DNA from: an uncultured Muribaculum sp. | GTDB lineage: Bacteria > Bacteroidota > Bacteroidia > Bacteroidales > Muribaculaceae | Direction: 5' to 3' | Length of the DNA: 38,703 bases | Assembly (NCBI GenBank): GCA_910589555.1 | Contig: CAJUTE010000026.1 | Location: 1-38,703 of the forward strand | Shown here: positions 15,688 through 24,112 of the stretch, one piece after another | Numbering within the stretch: the stretch's first letter is position 1 | How the letters are laid out: the number at the start of each line of letters is the position of its first letter | Notes under the pieces: model-generated | The model's input: the letters and a program-made list of their open reading frames with translations, nothing else | Database searches by the model: none | What the model was told of the DNA's origin: nothing | Program-made: the position numbers and the translations under genes

Positions 15688-16797
15688 TTAGCTAAATTTG
15701 TTTATAATATCTGCGATTGACGCAGCATCTTCAACCGACGTGCACGCCGGACTTATAGGCAAGCTCACTACCTCAGCCGCGATCCGTTCCGCAACGGGAA
15801 GTGACAAGCCTTTCATGTAACTATAACATTTCTGGTGATGAATCGCTGTGGGATAATGAATAGCCGTGCCCACGCCATTGGCGTCAAGATACTCACGGAA
15901 ACGCTGACGGTCGGCAACTCTCACCACATATTGATGATAAGTGTGCTGTGCGCCTTTCCCCTCCGAAGGCAATATCACCTCAGGATTTGTGATCTCACGG
16001 TTATACACGCTTGCCAATAAGCGCCGCGCCTCATTCTCTTCATCTATAAATTTCAACTTATAAGATAGCATCGCTGCCTGAATCGGGTCAAGACGGCTGT
16101 TCAATCCCTGATAAATATTGTCATACTGCCGCAAGCTGCCATAATTTCCAAGAGCTCTTACCGCATCGGCAAGTTCGGGATCATTGGTGGTCACAGCTCC
16201 GGCATCGCCAAGAGCTCCAAGATTTTTAGTGGGATAGAAGCTGAATGCTGCGGCATCTCCCATGTTTCCGGTGCGTATGCCGTCGACACTCCCTCCTATT
16301 CCTTGCGCATTGTCTTCTATTATCTTCAATCCATGATCCCGGGCTATACACCTCATTGTTTCAGAATAGCTCGGAAGTCCATACAAATGCACGGTCAGTA
16401 TAGCTTTTGTCTTGGAAGTTATGCGACTCTCGATAAGGGATTCATCGAGATTATATGTCTTAATATCCGGCTCCACCAACACGGGGGTGAGATTATTGTC
16501 GGTGATGGCAAGCACGGTGGCGATATAAGTGTTGGACGGCACTATTATCTCGTCATGATCTTTCATCACCCCAAGCTCTTTATAGGCTCTTAAAATCAAT
16601 CTCAGGGCATCAAGTCCATTTCCGACACCCACGCAATGCCGCGATCCGGTATATTCAGCCAGATCGCTCTCGAACTGCTTCACGTCATTGCCTCCCACAT
16701 AGTATCCCCCATCGATAATGCGGCAGCAAATACGCTTCAGTTCATCGGCATAACGGCGGTTGACTATGCCCAAATCAAGAAATGGATATTTTTTCAT
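15688..16797 (-). CDS. DegT/DnrJ/EryC1/StrS-family sugar aminotransferase
   Basis: Protein of 369 residues, PLP-dependent, similar in length and motifs to FdtB/QdtB, which aminate dTDP-3-keto-6-deoxy-hexoses. PLP lysine K191 lies in SFYPTKNLGALGD; D162 in EDNAQ should contact the pyridine nitrogen; GNGLDALRLI (59-68) is the substrate/PLP phosphate region; AIHYPTAIHHQ is the C-terminal signature. Start ATG 16797 lies inside the end of the upstream cupin (23-base overlap). Together with the cupins it predicts a 3-amino-3,6-dideoxyhexose for surface glycans. No acetyltransferase or dTDP-glucose synthase genes are in the window. Confidence 0.9.
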   Translation of the reverse strand: MKKYPFLDLGIVNRRYADELKRICCRIIDGGYYVGGNDVKQFESDLAEYTGSRHCVGVGNGLDALRLILRAYKELGVMKDHDEIIVPSNTYIATVLAITDNNLTPVLVEPDIKTYNLDESLIESRITSKTKAILTVHLYGLPSYSETMRCIARDHGLKIIEDNAQGIGGSVDGIRTGNMGDAAAFSFYPTKNLGALGDAGAVTTNDPELADAVRALGNYGSLRQYDNIYQGLNSRLDPIQAAMLSYKLKFIDEENEARRLLASVYNREITNPEVILPSEGKGAQHTYHQYVVRVADRQRFREYLDANGVGTAIHYPTAIHHQKCYSYMKGLSLPVAERIAAEVVSLPISPACTSVEDAASIADIINKFS

Positions 16798-17188
16798 TTT
16801 GAAATATAGCGTAATCCGTTATATAGTCAGCTTCATCATAACACGTTGAGGAGAGCACCAAAGCGACTGAATTGGTTGAGAAGTTGTCCATCTCTCTCCA
16901 TATCATTCTTGGCACATATAACCCGTAATAAGAACGACACAAATGGTATCGGCGGCGGTTCACCCCATCATCGAGCACAACGTCAAATGATCCTGACAAC
17001 GCCACTATCACCTCTTCCTGACTGCGGAAAGCATGACCTTCGCGTGAATTTCCACCGGCGACATCATATATCCAATAAGTGCGTTTAAGCTCAAACGGCA
17101 AAGTGTCAGGAGCTTGAATAAATGAAAGGTTGCCTCGGGCATCCTCTATTTTAGGCAGCTCTATGAGCTTTATTTCATCAAGTTTCAT
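16775..17188 (-). CDS. FdtA-like cupin with altered active-site histidines
   Basis: Protein of 137 residues, clearly a paralogue of the cupin at 15257-15679 (shared PFELKRTYWIYDVAGG, IVALSGSFDVVLDDG, EADYITDY). The HxH motif is HAF here (H52, then F54), and the third His is Glu58. If those histidines carry out proton transfer as in characterised 3,4-ketoisomerases, this copy is either inactive, a different isomerase, or a subunit of a heterodimer with its paralogue. It is the first gene of the cassette and overlaps the aminotransferase by 23 bases, so their expression is coupled. Confidence 0.8.
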   Translation of the reverse strand: MKLDEIKLIELPKIEDARGNLSFIQAPDTLPFELKRTYWIYDVAGGNSREGHAFRSQEEVIVALSGSFDVVLDDGVNRRRYHLCRSYYGLYVPRMIWREMDNFSTNSVALVLSSTCYDEADYITDYAIFQNEKISIS

Positions 17189-17268
17189 TTATCATGGTTT
17201 ATGAGACATACTCTAAATTTCATGCAATTTACACTTTTTTATCCATATTACCGCAATTATTGCCCAAC

Positions 17269-17299
17269 AAAAAAGCTGCTCCCTTGATGAGAGCAGCTT
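17269..17299 (-). terminator. Rho-independent terminator of the small DNA-binding gene
   Basis: On the minus strand AAGCTGCTC pairs with GAGCAGCTT (17299-17291 with 17281-17273) and runs into six T. It begins 30 bases past the stop at 17329, so that small gene is a complete transcription unit separate from the sugar cassette. Confidence 0.85.
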
Positions 17300-17328
17300 C
17301 TTTTAGCTTAAATACTAAACTACACGAA

Positions 17329-17514
17329 CTAACACAATCCTTTGTCCTGACCGTGTTTAAGGACAGCCTCACAAATAAATTCAGTGATACTGTCCACTTG
17401 TTCGAGTACCGCGTGAACTCTTGCCGGAGCGTTAAATCCATAGCGCTTCACGGTAGATTTTTTTCGGCCTGCACCGGGACGGCGACCGCCTCTTTTTTTT
17501 GTAATTTCCTCCAT
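17329..17514 (-). CDS. Small basic putative DNA-binding protein
   Basis: Protein of 61 residues: MEEITKKRGGRRPGAGRKK, a basic glycine-rich arm reminiscent of an AT-hook, followed by STVKRYGFNAPARVHAVL and EFICEAVLKHG, which fit the strand-helix-helix layout of a ribbon-helix-helix protein. Support for a real gene: a TAnnTTTG box upstream, a palindrome just after the expected transcription start, and its own terminator. Autoregulation by binding the palindrome is a reasonable inference. There is no toxin partner next to it, so I do not call it an antitoxin. A phage or plasmid origin is possible. Confidence 0.65.
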   Translation of the reverse strand: MEEITKKRGGRRPGAGRKKSTVKRYGFNAPARVHAVLEQVDSITEFICEAVLKHGQDKGLC

Positions 17515-17552
17515 AATTCGCCTAAACTAAACACAAAAATATTAATAATATG

Positions 17553-17574
17553 TTTGGGAACACCTATTCCCAAA
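17553..17574. promoter_or_regulatory. Candidate operator palindrome
   Basis: TTTGGGAA (17553-17560) and TTCCCAAA (17567-17574) are perfect 8-bp arms with a 6-base spacer. It sits about ten bases downstream of the minus-strand -7 box, covering roughly +4 to +26 of the transcript of the small DNA-binding gene, a good place for autorepression. Confidence 0.55.
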
Positions 17575-17583
17575 AACTGATTG

Positions 17584-17591
17584 CAAATCTA
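17584..17591 (-). promoter_or_regulatory. -7 box of the small DNA-binding gene
   Basis: TAGATTTG on the minus strand is a perfect TAnnTTTG box about 70 bases upstream of the ATG at 17514. No clear -33 TTTG at the usual distance. Confidence 0.5.
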
Positions 17592-17779
17592 CAAAAAAAA
17601 TCAACCTTTTCATTAGAATTTAATGTTTTTTTGACTATTTTCATCTAAAAATCATGATTTTATAAGTTCGTAATCATCTCAAACTCAAATATCATAGGAT
17701 TTTTGACGCCTGAATTTTAAGAATTCCTCAAAAATATCCTGCCTGACAACTCACGTTAATTAAAACACCGGGCACCCGC

Positions 17780-17816
17780 AAAAAAAGTGGGTCACGTCAA
17801 GCAACGCAACCCACTT
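17780..17816 (-). terminator. Rho-independent terminator of the dcp-like operon
   Basis: AAGTGGGT (17816-17809, minus strand) pairs with ACCCACTT (17792-17785) and runs into seven T. It starts 23 bases past the stop of the peptidase gene. Confidence 0.85.
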
Positions 17817-17838
17817 GTAACTTACTGATGAAAGAGGC

Positions 17839-19986
17839 TTAGTCAATCAGACCGCGGTTACGCAAAAGAGCGTCTGCCGACGGCTGCTTGCCACGGAACT
17901 TAACGTAAAGTTCCATCGGATCCTCGCTGCCACCCATTTCAAGGACATTCTCACGGAATGACTTTGCTGTTTCGGGATCAAATATACCCTTTTCCTTGAA
18001 CAACTCGAAGCCGTCGGTATCGAGCACTTCAGCCCAGAGGTAAGTGTAATAGCCCGAAGCATATCCGTCGCTTCCGAAAATGTGCTTGAAATAAGGACTG
18101 CGATAGCGATAGGTCAATTCCTTAGGCATACCGAGTTTATCAGCCACAGCTTTCTCAAAACCTTCAACATCCACATTGTCGGTGTCCATAAGCTTGCCCC
18201 ATTCGAGGTCAAGGAGAGCGGCTCCGGCAAGTTCAGTGGTGCGGAATCCCTGATTATGCTTCGACGCGCGGTTAAGCTTCTCGATCAACTCATCAGGAAT
18301 AGTCTCACCGGTTTCCGAGCTGCGGGCATAAGTTTTCAGCAACTCAGGCTCAAAAGCCCAGTGCTCGTGAATCTGAGAGGGAAGCTCAACGAAATCGCGG
18401 TCAACATTAGTTCCAGCCTGGCTCTTGTATTTAGCTCTTGAGAGCATACCGTGAAGTCCGTGTCCGAATTCATGGAACATGGTCTCAACTTCGTCAATTG
18501 ACAGCAAGCAAGGGCTGTCGGCAGTGGGATGAGTGAAGTTGCACACATTGAAGATCACAGGGCGTTCGATCTTTATCTCGCCACCCTTCTCTGCATTGAT
18601 ATTCTCAACCACACCTGAGCCCTTGAATTCGCTCATCCAAGCGCCTTGACGCTTGGAGGGACGGCTATAGTAGTCGGTCATGAACACAGCCACATGATTG
18701 CCTTCAGCATCCTTCACCTCATACACGTTCACTTCAGGATCATACTTCGGAGCGTCGGGCATTTCAGTGAATGTGACACCATACAGGCGATTAGCCATTT
18801 CGAAGATACCTTTACGCACGCTGTCCACGTGGAAATAGCGGCTCACTTCATCAGGGTTGATGTCATATTTAGCCTTACGCACCTTTTCATTGAAATAATA
18901 ATAGTCCCATGGAGCTATGTCGAAAGTGTTTCCTTCGGCATTGCTCAAAGCCTGCATTTCGGCAACTTCCTCGCCAACTCTTTTCACTGCCGGCTTCCAG
19001 ATTTGCATCAAGAGGTTTTCTGCGTTAGCCACATTCTTAGCCATAACAGCGTCGGTCATGTAAGCGGCATAGTTCTCAAAGCCGAGAAGAGACGCTTTTT
19101 TCGCACGCTCCTTAAGAATATCGGCAATCACCGGATAATTGTTATACTCGCCGGAAGAAGCCAAGGTAGTATATCCCTTATACATGGTTTCGCGCAGATT
19201 GCGGTCATCGGCATAGGTCAATACCGGCAGACGGCTGGGTGCATGAAGAGTGAACACCCACTGTCCCTCTCTTCCGCTATTGGCTGCGGTCTCTGCGGCA
19301 AGAGCCACGCAAGTAGAAGGAATACCGCTTAATTGAGCTGAGTCGCTGACAACAATCTCAAACGCATTGGTTGCTGAAAGAAGATTCTTGTTAAACTTCA
19401 GATAGAGGTCGGAAAGGTTGGAATTGACCTTCTTCAATTCCTCCTTTGAGGCATCGTCGAGCAACGCGCCGTTGCGCACGAAGCCCTTATAGCTCTTCTC
19501 GACAAGAAGACGCTGAGCGGTGGTATAATCGACGCTGTCACGATGGTCATAAAGATACTTTATGCGATCAAACAGCTTCGGGTTCATCGACACTTCATCG
19601 CTATGCACTGACAGCAATGAATAGAACTCGCTGCCTATCTCCTGCATCTCGGGGCTTGAGTTTGACTCATCGAGATTGGCAAACACTGCCACTGTGCGGT
19701 CAAGGATAGGACTGCTCTCCTCAAGCGCAAGGATAGTGTTCTCAAATGTGGGAGTCTCAGGATTGTTCACGATAGCTTCCACATTGGCTTTCTGCTCCTC
19801 AATACCGGCTTTCAGCGCGGGCAAGTAATCCTCGTATTCAATCTGGTCAAACGGAGGAATCTCAAATGGAGTTGTGTAAGTCTCCAAAAACGGATTTTTG
19901 TGTTCTTGCGACATCTTACAAGAGTAAAGAGCCGAACCGCATATCAACGCGGCGGCAAGGGTTAACGGTAATTTGTTTTTTCTCAT
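17839..19986 (-). CDS. dcp: M3-family peptidyl-dipeptidase (Dcp-like), lipoprotein
   Basis: Protein of 715 residues, the length of Dcp/OpdA-type M3 metallopeptidases that remove C-terminal dipeptides. Zinc site HEFGH at 505-509 with the third ligand E534 in DFVELPSQ; later motif FGSDGYASGYYTYLW (substrate-binding Gly/Tyr segment) is intact. A lipobox (ALYSC, Cys23) places it in the periplasm or on a membrane, unlike cytoplasmic E. coli Dcp; this is common in Bacteroidota. It starts 25 bases after the EEP gene and is the last gene of a probable operon with two rhomboid proteases, ending at a clear terminator. Confidence 0.9.
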   Translation of the reverse strand: MRKNKLPLTLAAALICGSALYSCKMSQEHKNPFLETYTTPFEIPPFDQIEYEDYLPALKAGIEEQKANVEAIVNNPETPTFENTILALEESSPILDRTVAVFANLDESNSSPEMQEIGSEFYSLLSVHSDEVSMNPKLFDRIKYLYDHRDSVDYTTAQRLLVEKSYKGFVRNGALLDDASKEELKKVNSNLSDLYLKFNKNLLSATNAFEIVVSDSAQLSGIPSTCVALAAETAANSGREGQWVFTLHAPSRLPVLTYADDRNLRETMYKGYTTLASSGEYNNYPVIADILKERAKKASLLGFENYAAYMTDAVMAKNVANAENLLMQIWKPAVKRVGEEVAEMQALSNAEGNTFDIAPWDYYYFNEKVRKAKYDINPDEVSRYFHVDSVRKGIFEMANRLYGVTFTEMPDAPKYDPEVNVYEVKDAEGNHVAVFMTDYYSRPSKRQGAWMSEFKGSGVVENINAEKGGEIKIERPVIFNVCNFTHPTADSPCLLSIDEVETMFHEFGHGLHGMLSRAKYKSQAGTNVDRDFVELPSQIHEHWAFEPELLKTYARSSETGETIPDELIEKLNRASKHNQGFRTTELAGAALLDLEWGKLMDTDNVDVEGFEKAVADKLGMPKELTYRYRSPYFKHIFGSDGYASGYYTYLWAEVLDTDGFELFKEKGIFDPETAKSFRENVLEMGGSEDPMELYVKFRGKQPSADALLRNRGLID

Positions 19987-20011
19987 ATAATTAATGATTG
20001 GTTAATAATAT

Positions 20012-21142
20012 TCATTTTGAATCGGAATCCCACACGAAAGTGGCTTTCAGCGGATAATGGTCGGAACTTTTCAGATTGCCACGTTTCACACGCACCGCTT
20101 TCATGGCTCCGCGATAGAATATGTGATCGATCCTGAAATAAAACCGGTTGTCATTGTAGGTGATCATCGGTCCGAAAGCACATGAATTGTAGGCATCCTT
20201 AAGCCCTGATTTTGTCATAGCGCGGTAAGCGTAGCTTCCCGGCACATCATTAAAATCGCCCATCAGAATGACATCGGCGGTAGCGCTGTCAAGAAACTTT
20301 GCGATGCTGTCGACCTGCTGCGCCCTCATCTTAAACGCGTCAAGAAGTTTCGGGATTATGTTATGCTTTGCTTGACTCAGTTCATTGCGGGTGGGCTTTG
20401 ATTCCTTGTCGGTCAATTCACGGTACAGAGCCTTGTCGTCGGGAGTAAGCCCGAGCGACTGCAAGTGGCAATTCACTATCGTGACCTCCCTTCCTTCAAT
20501 TTCAGCGGCATAGGCGGTATATTGCCCGGATTCCCATTCGGGCGATGCCGGAACCTCAAGCATCTTTATGGGGAAGCGTGACAAAATCATCTCACCGGCA
20601 CGGTTGGGCGTGTCTATATAATAAGGATATAGCGATTTTAAGGAATCTTGCTGAGATTTGTTGCAGAAAGATTGTCCACCTAACAATGGGAATGCCTCTT
20701 GAAGACACACGATGTCCGATGCCTGGGATATGATATAGCTCACAGTGCGGTTGCCCCATGACGGCGACTCTCCCTGATGGTCGGTGAAGTTAAACACATT
20801 GTAGGTCATTACCGTGAAGGATGTCTTTTTCTCTTCGCGTGTCACGGAAGGTTTGATAATGTGAAGCGGGAAATTGTTGACCAACGGAGTGATGCACACG
20901 GCGATAACAGCCAATGACAACCACAACAGCCGTCGGCGTGAAACAAAAACATTCACCAGCAGCAACAGGAATGATGCCGAAATCCAAAACGGGAACGTCA
21001 TGTTGATGATCTGACCAAGCGGAAACTTAACCGGATTGATTGCTCCGCTATATGCGGAAATAACTGTGCACACGGCAATAAAAAGGTTTGCCGGCAACCA
21101 GACCAACATAAAAATTCCTTTCAATGCACCCGCTGCTCCCAT
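20012..21142 (-). CDS. Membrane-anchored endonuclease/exonuclease/phosphatase-family hydrolase
   Basis: Protein of 376 residues. Three hydrophobic helices (about 7-27, 46-66, 72-92) precede an EEP domain: VMTYNVFNF, VCLQEAF (metal-binding Glu), TIVNCHLQSLG, VILMGDFNDVP and a final SDHYPLKATF, all catalytic motifs intact. Members cleave phosphodiesters in nucleic acids, lipids or nucleotides; the anchor suggests an external or periplasmic substrate. ATG 21142 overlaps the stop of the rhomboid gene (TGATG), which points to translational coupling; a GTG three bases earlier is also possible. Confidence 0.85.
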   Translation of the reverse strand: MGAAGALKGIFMLVWLPANLFIAVCTVISAYSGAINPVKFPLGQIINMTFPFWISASFLLLLVNVFVSRRRLLWLSLAVIAVCITPLVNNFPLHIIKPSVTREEKKTSFTVMTYNVFNFTDHQGESPSWGNRTVSYIISQASDIVCLQEAFPLLGGQSFCNKSQQDSLKSLYPYYIDTPNRAGEMILSRFPIKMLEVPASPEWESGQYTAYAAEIEGREVTIVNCHLQSLGLTPDDKALYRELTDKESKPTRNELSQAKHNIIPKLLDAFKMRAQQVDSIAKFLDSATADVILMGDFNDVPGSYAYRAMTKSGLKDAYNSCAFGPMITYNDNRFYFRIDHIFYRGAMKAVRVKRGNLKSSDHYPLKATFVWDSDSK

Positions 21143-22002
21143 CACTTTATACGCCTGCTAACGTCAAACAATCTATCCTTCTCCTGCTTGGTCAAGGAAC
21201 CGTAGCCCGATTTCTTGACCTTGTCAAGTATCTCATCAAGACAAGCCTCGTCATTCTTGGACTTGGCGGAATGAAACGACGGCTTGGCTCCATAGAACTT
21301 GTATTTTTTATCAAACAGCCTGTTGCGGAGGTTGACCATGCGGTCCACTGCCACACAATAAGGACGAGTGATGTCGACGCCGTATTTCTGAGCCACGGCA
21401 TAGCAAAGTCCCACCACAGCCCCTCCGATGTGGGCAATATGTCCGCCGGCATTGCTGCCGCCTATGCTTAAAAAATCGATTGCAATTGTCGCTATGGCAA
21501 CCCACTTCAGGGATATCTCCCCTAAGAACAGCAGGTTCATCTTGAATTCAGGATGTCTCACTGCCGTTGCCACAACAATAGCAAGAACAGATGCAGACGA
21601 TCCTATGATCAACCCATACATGCCCAGCAATGAGTACCATGTCATAAACAGCAGTCCCCCTCCTATGCCGCCATACAAGTACAGGGCAAGCATTCTCTTG
21701 GAACTGTCGGCAAACAGAAATATCTCGCCAAACCAATACAACCACAGCATATTGAAAAGTATGTGCAGAAGGTCATATTGCGAAAACATATAGCTCACAA
21801 TGGTCCATGGCACACTCAAAAATGAGCTGAAATCCGACGGAAGCTCCACCAAAGCCAGCACGCTCTCAGGCCTCACCGAAGTGAATCCAAGTATAAATGT
21901 CAGGAGATGCAGCAACAAAAATATCGCCACATTCACAAACACGAGTTTGATCAACATCGAACCCGTGATCCACTTTATACGCAGCTCCTTAATAAAATCC
22001 AT
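21142..22002 (-). CDS. Rhomboid-family intramembrane serine protease (second of pair)
   Basis: Protein of 286 residues with six transmembrane helices and a cytoplasmic C-terminal tail of about 75 residues (KKYKFYGAKPS ... LTKQEKDRLFDVSRR). Catalytic Ser136 in GSSAS and His191 in HIAHIGG are present; the HILFNMLW segment supplies the oxyanion Asn. Rhomboids cleave membrane-anchored substrates within the bilayer. It overlaps the upstream rhomboid by 14 bases and the downstream hydrolase by one base. The long tail with a C-terminal helix is a regular feature of Bacteroidota rhomboids, as far as I recall. Confidence 0.9.
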   Translation of the reverse strand: MDFIKELRIKWITGSMLIKLVFVNVAIFLLLHLLTFILGFTSVRPESVLALVELPSDFSSFLSVPWTIVSYMFSQYDLLHILFNMLWLYWFGEIFLFADSSKRMLALYLYGGIGGGLLFMTWYSLLGMYGLIIGSSASVLAIVVATAVRHPEFKMNLLFLGEISLKWVAIATIAIDFLSIGGSNAGGHIAHIGGAVVGLCYAVAQKYGVDITRPYCVAVDRMVNLRNRLFDKKYKFYGAKPSFHSAKSKNDEACLDEILDKVKKSGYGSLTKQEKDRLFDVSRRIK

Positions 22003-22762
22003 CCCTGCCTATAATGTGCTTGTGCTTCCAATAAAGCAATATAAAGAATCCGAATATCATTCCACCCAAGTGAGCGAAATGCGCCACTCCGTCGTTGGCT
22101 GAGCCCATACCGAGCCCAAGCTCGATCAAGCCGTAGCCTATCACCATCCATTTGGCTTTGATGGGTACAGGCACAAACATCAGATACAACGGACGGTTGG
22201 GAAATATCATTCCAAACGCCAGCAACACTCCGTAGATGGCGCCCGACGCTCCGATAGTGACAAGCCAATTCTCAACCGCATCGCGCAACTGGGCAAGCTG
22301 AAGCGGAGATATAGAGGAATTGATAGCAGCCATGCTCATATTGTTGGCATGAGCCACTTCGGCAAGATACATCTCGGCATTCTTGTTGACAAACGAGTCA
22401 ATCATCATAGCCCACACGCCCTCCTGCACCAACGCCGCGCCAATTCCGCATGACAGATAGTAGAACAGGAACCGCTTGCTCCCGAGCACACGCTCAAGAG
22501 TGATGCCAAACATGAACAGGGTGAACATATTGAAAAACAAGTGAGCTATTCCCTGCGTGGAGTGCATGAACATATAGAGAATGATCTGCGCGATATTGAA
22601 ATCGGAAGCGCCGATATAATGCAGTCCCCCGTATCTTATCATCGCATCTCCAAACTTGCTTGAAAAAAGAATCATCGCCACCCACACGATAAAGTTGATA
22701 ATAATCAAGTTTTTCGTAACAGGAGGCATAGAACGAAAAAATGAACTACCGTTTCCTATCAT
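21989..22762 (-). CDS. Rhomboid-family intramembrane serine protease (first of pair)
   Basis: Protein of 257 residues with six predicted membrane helices. Catalytic Ser173 in GASGAIYG and His231 in VAHFAHLGG; oxyanion Asn78 in HLFFNMF. An insert of about 45 residues between helices (DSFVNKNAEMYLAEVAHANN) is likely periplasmic. It is distinct in sequence from the second rhomboid, so the pair is old rather than a fresh duplication. A -7 box lies about 35 bases upstream, making it the first gene of the probable four-gene operon running to 17839. Confidence 0.9.
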   Translation of the reverse strand: MIGNGSSFFRSMPPVTKNLIIINFIVWVAMILFSSKFGDAMIRYGGLHYIGASDFNIAQIILYMFMHSTQGIAHLFFNMFTLFMFGITLERVLGSKRFLFYYLSCGIGAALVQEGVWAMMIDSFVNKNAEMYLAEVAHANNMSMAAINSSISPLQLAQLRDAVENWLVTIGASGAIYGVLLAFGMIFPNRPLYLMFVPVPIKAKWMVIGYGLIELGLGMGSANDGVAHFAHLGGMIFGFFILLYWKHKHIIGRDGFY

Positions 22763-22797
22763 TTATGTTTCTATTAGGATTTATTTACTTTCTAACG

Positions 22798-22805
22798 CAA
22801 AATTA
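22798..22805 (-). promoter_or_regulatory. -7 box of the rhomboid operon
   Basis: TAATTTTG on the minus strand matches TAnnTTTG exactly and lies 36 bases upstream of the first rhomboid ATG. A -33 element is not obvious. Confidence 0.55.
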
Positions 22806-22910
22806 CGGAAAATATCTTGTTAATTCACGAAAAATGCCCGATTATGGACGGTTATTCAGTTTTTTTCTCATTTTTTCAGGTAAAAACACTGATTTATCAA
22901 AATTTACATT

Positions 22911-22918
22911 TATATTTG
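22911..22918 (+). promoter_or_regulatory. -7 box of the HU gene
   Basis: TATATTTG is an exact TAnnTTTG box 40 bases before the HU start. No TTTG sits at the expected -33 distance. Confidence 0.55.
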
Positions 22919-22957
22919 TGTCATAATATTATACTTTTAACATTAATATAAACTATC

Positions 22958-23230
22958 ATGAACAAAACAGAATTGGTCAACGCTATTGCAGAAAAAGCAA
23001 ACCTGACTAAAGTAGATGCAAAAAATGCGCTTGACGCTTGCCTCGCTTCTATCGCTGAAGCTCTTGAAAAGGACGACAAAGTGGCGCTTCTCGGTTTCGG
23101 CACTTTTGCTGTAGCAGAAAAAGGAGCACGCACAGGAATAAATCCCCGCACTAAAGAGACCATCAATATTCCCGCCCGCAAGGTAATCAAGTTCAAACCG
23201 GGTGCTGAACTCGCCAACAAGATCAACTAA
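22958..23230 (+). CDS. HU-family DNA-binding protein
   Basis: Protein of 90 residues, full length for HU. Sequence shows the helical dimerisation part (MNKTELVNAIAEKANLTKVDA), the GFGTFAVAEK strand, and the DNA-binding arm with the intercalating proline region GINPRTKETINIPA, then VIKFKPGAEL. It bends and compacts DNA as a homo- or heterodimer. Alone under its own promoter and followed by a terminator-like hairpin. Confidence 0.95.
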   Translation: MNKTELVNAIAEKANLTKVDAKNALDACLASIAEALEKDDKVALLGFGTFAVAEKGARTGINPRTKETINIPARKVIKFKPGAELANKIN

Positions 23231-23251
23231 TAACGATACTCCCCTATTATG

Positions 23252-23289
23252 ACCGCGAAGCCAGCCATGGCATTGCGGTTATTTTTATT
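23252..23289 (+). terminator. Probable terminator after the HU gene
   Basis: ACCGC (23252-23256) pairs with GCGGT (23275-23279), extended by wobble pairs, followed by ATTTTTATT. It starts 22 bases past the stop. The stem is short with a large loop, so this is a moderate call. Confidence 0.55.
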
Positions 23290-23324
23290 GAGAAAACATC
23301 AACACATAACCAAACAATAAATTT

Positions 23325-23888
23325 ATGAGAATCAAAGGAATCATTCTTGCAGCCATCATGGTAGTGGCAATGGCAATTCCCGCATCGGCTCAATTCCGTT
23401 TCGGTCCGAAAGTAGGTATAACAGTCAGTGAGCTTCACTTCAGCAAAAGCGACTTCAACGAAGGCAACCGCACCGGATTCACCGGCGGTCTTATGACTGA
23501 ATTCACCGTGCCCGTTATCGGCATCGGTTTCGATGCATCGGCAATGTATGCGCGTCACAACTCAAAAGGCGGCTATCATCGTGACTACATCACCGTGCCC
23601 ATCAACTTGAAGTATAAATTCGGCCTTCCTGTGATTGGCAAAATCATCACTCCGTTCCTCACCACCGGTCCCGGCTTCTCTTTCCTGCTCAATGACCCTG
23701 AATACGCTAAAAGCGTAAATGTTGACTGGAATTTCGGCCTCGGCGTAACTTTGATCAACCACATCCAGGTAGCCGCAAGCTACGGATTCGGCATCTCCAA
23801 AGCTGCAAAAATAGCAGGTGTTGACGGCGCCAAATCTATCGATGGCAAGGATCGCTGCTGGACCATCACCGCCGCATATTTGTTCTAA
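23325..23888 (+). CDS. Small outer-membrane beta-barrel protein
   Basis: Protein of 187 residues with a signal peptide (MRIKGIILAAIMVVAMAIPASAQ) and an eight-strand-type barrel of the porin-family/PorT-like (OMP_b-brl_2) class: FRFGPKVGITVSELHF, GFTGGLMTEFTVP, YITVPINLKYKFGLP, aromatic C-terminus WTITAAYLF. Such proteins are abundant in Bacteroidales; the ligand or role is not known. It is closed by a strong terminator and lies after HU with its own presumed promoter in the 90-base gap. Confidence 0.85.
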   Translation: MRIKGIILAAIMVVAMAIPASAQFRFGPKVGITVSELHFSKSDFNEGNRTGFTGGLMTEFTVPVIGIGFDASAMYARHNSKGGYHRDYITVPINLKYKFGLPVIGKIITPFLTTGPGFSFLLNDPEYAKSVNVDWNFGLGVTLINHIQVAASYGFGISKAAKIAGVDGAKSIDGKDRCWTITAAYLF

Positions 23889-23906
23889 ACACCATCACCT
23901 ACCCAT

Positions 23907-23942
23907 AAAAATAGGCTGCACCGAAATGTGCAGCCTATTTTT
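23907..23942 (+). terminator. Strong terminator after the beta-barrel gene
   Basis: AAAAATAGGCTGCAC (23907-23921) pairs perfectly with 23928-23942 around a 6-base loop, ending in a T-run. The symmetry allows action on both strands. Confidence 0.9.
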
Positions 23943-24112
23943 GTTTATCACCGTCCGGCAAATTCCGGGACGTTGCAAAATATATTTTATCCATAATTGC
24001 AGGGACGCTCGGCTCGAGTGTCCACCATAACACCCTGAATATCAAAGCTTGCATTCTGAGGGTATTGCAGAACCGGCAAGCGCCGCAGGTGCACCGTTAC
24101 GGCAAACCCCGC

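Larger units (their letters stand above)
17515..17838. other. Intergenic region between the small DNA-binding gene and dcp-like gene
   Basis: Holds, on the minus strand, the palindrome at 17553-17574, the -7 box at 17584-17591 and the dcp-like terminator at 17780-17816. The remaining 17592-17779 is AT-rich and shows nothing else I can support. Confidence 0.6.

Noticed and set aside
17329..17514. Antitoxin of a toxin-antitoxin pair
   Set aside because: The ribbon-helix-helix-like pattern fits, but the gene is enclosed by its own promoter and terminator and no toxin-like frame is adjacent.
17194..17580. 128-codon plus-strand frame opposite the small DNA-binding gene
   Set aside because: It is the antisense shadow of the small gene and its terminator; promoter, palindrome and terminator all support the minus strand.
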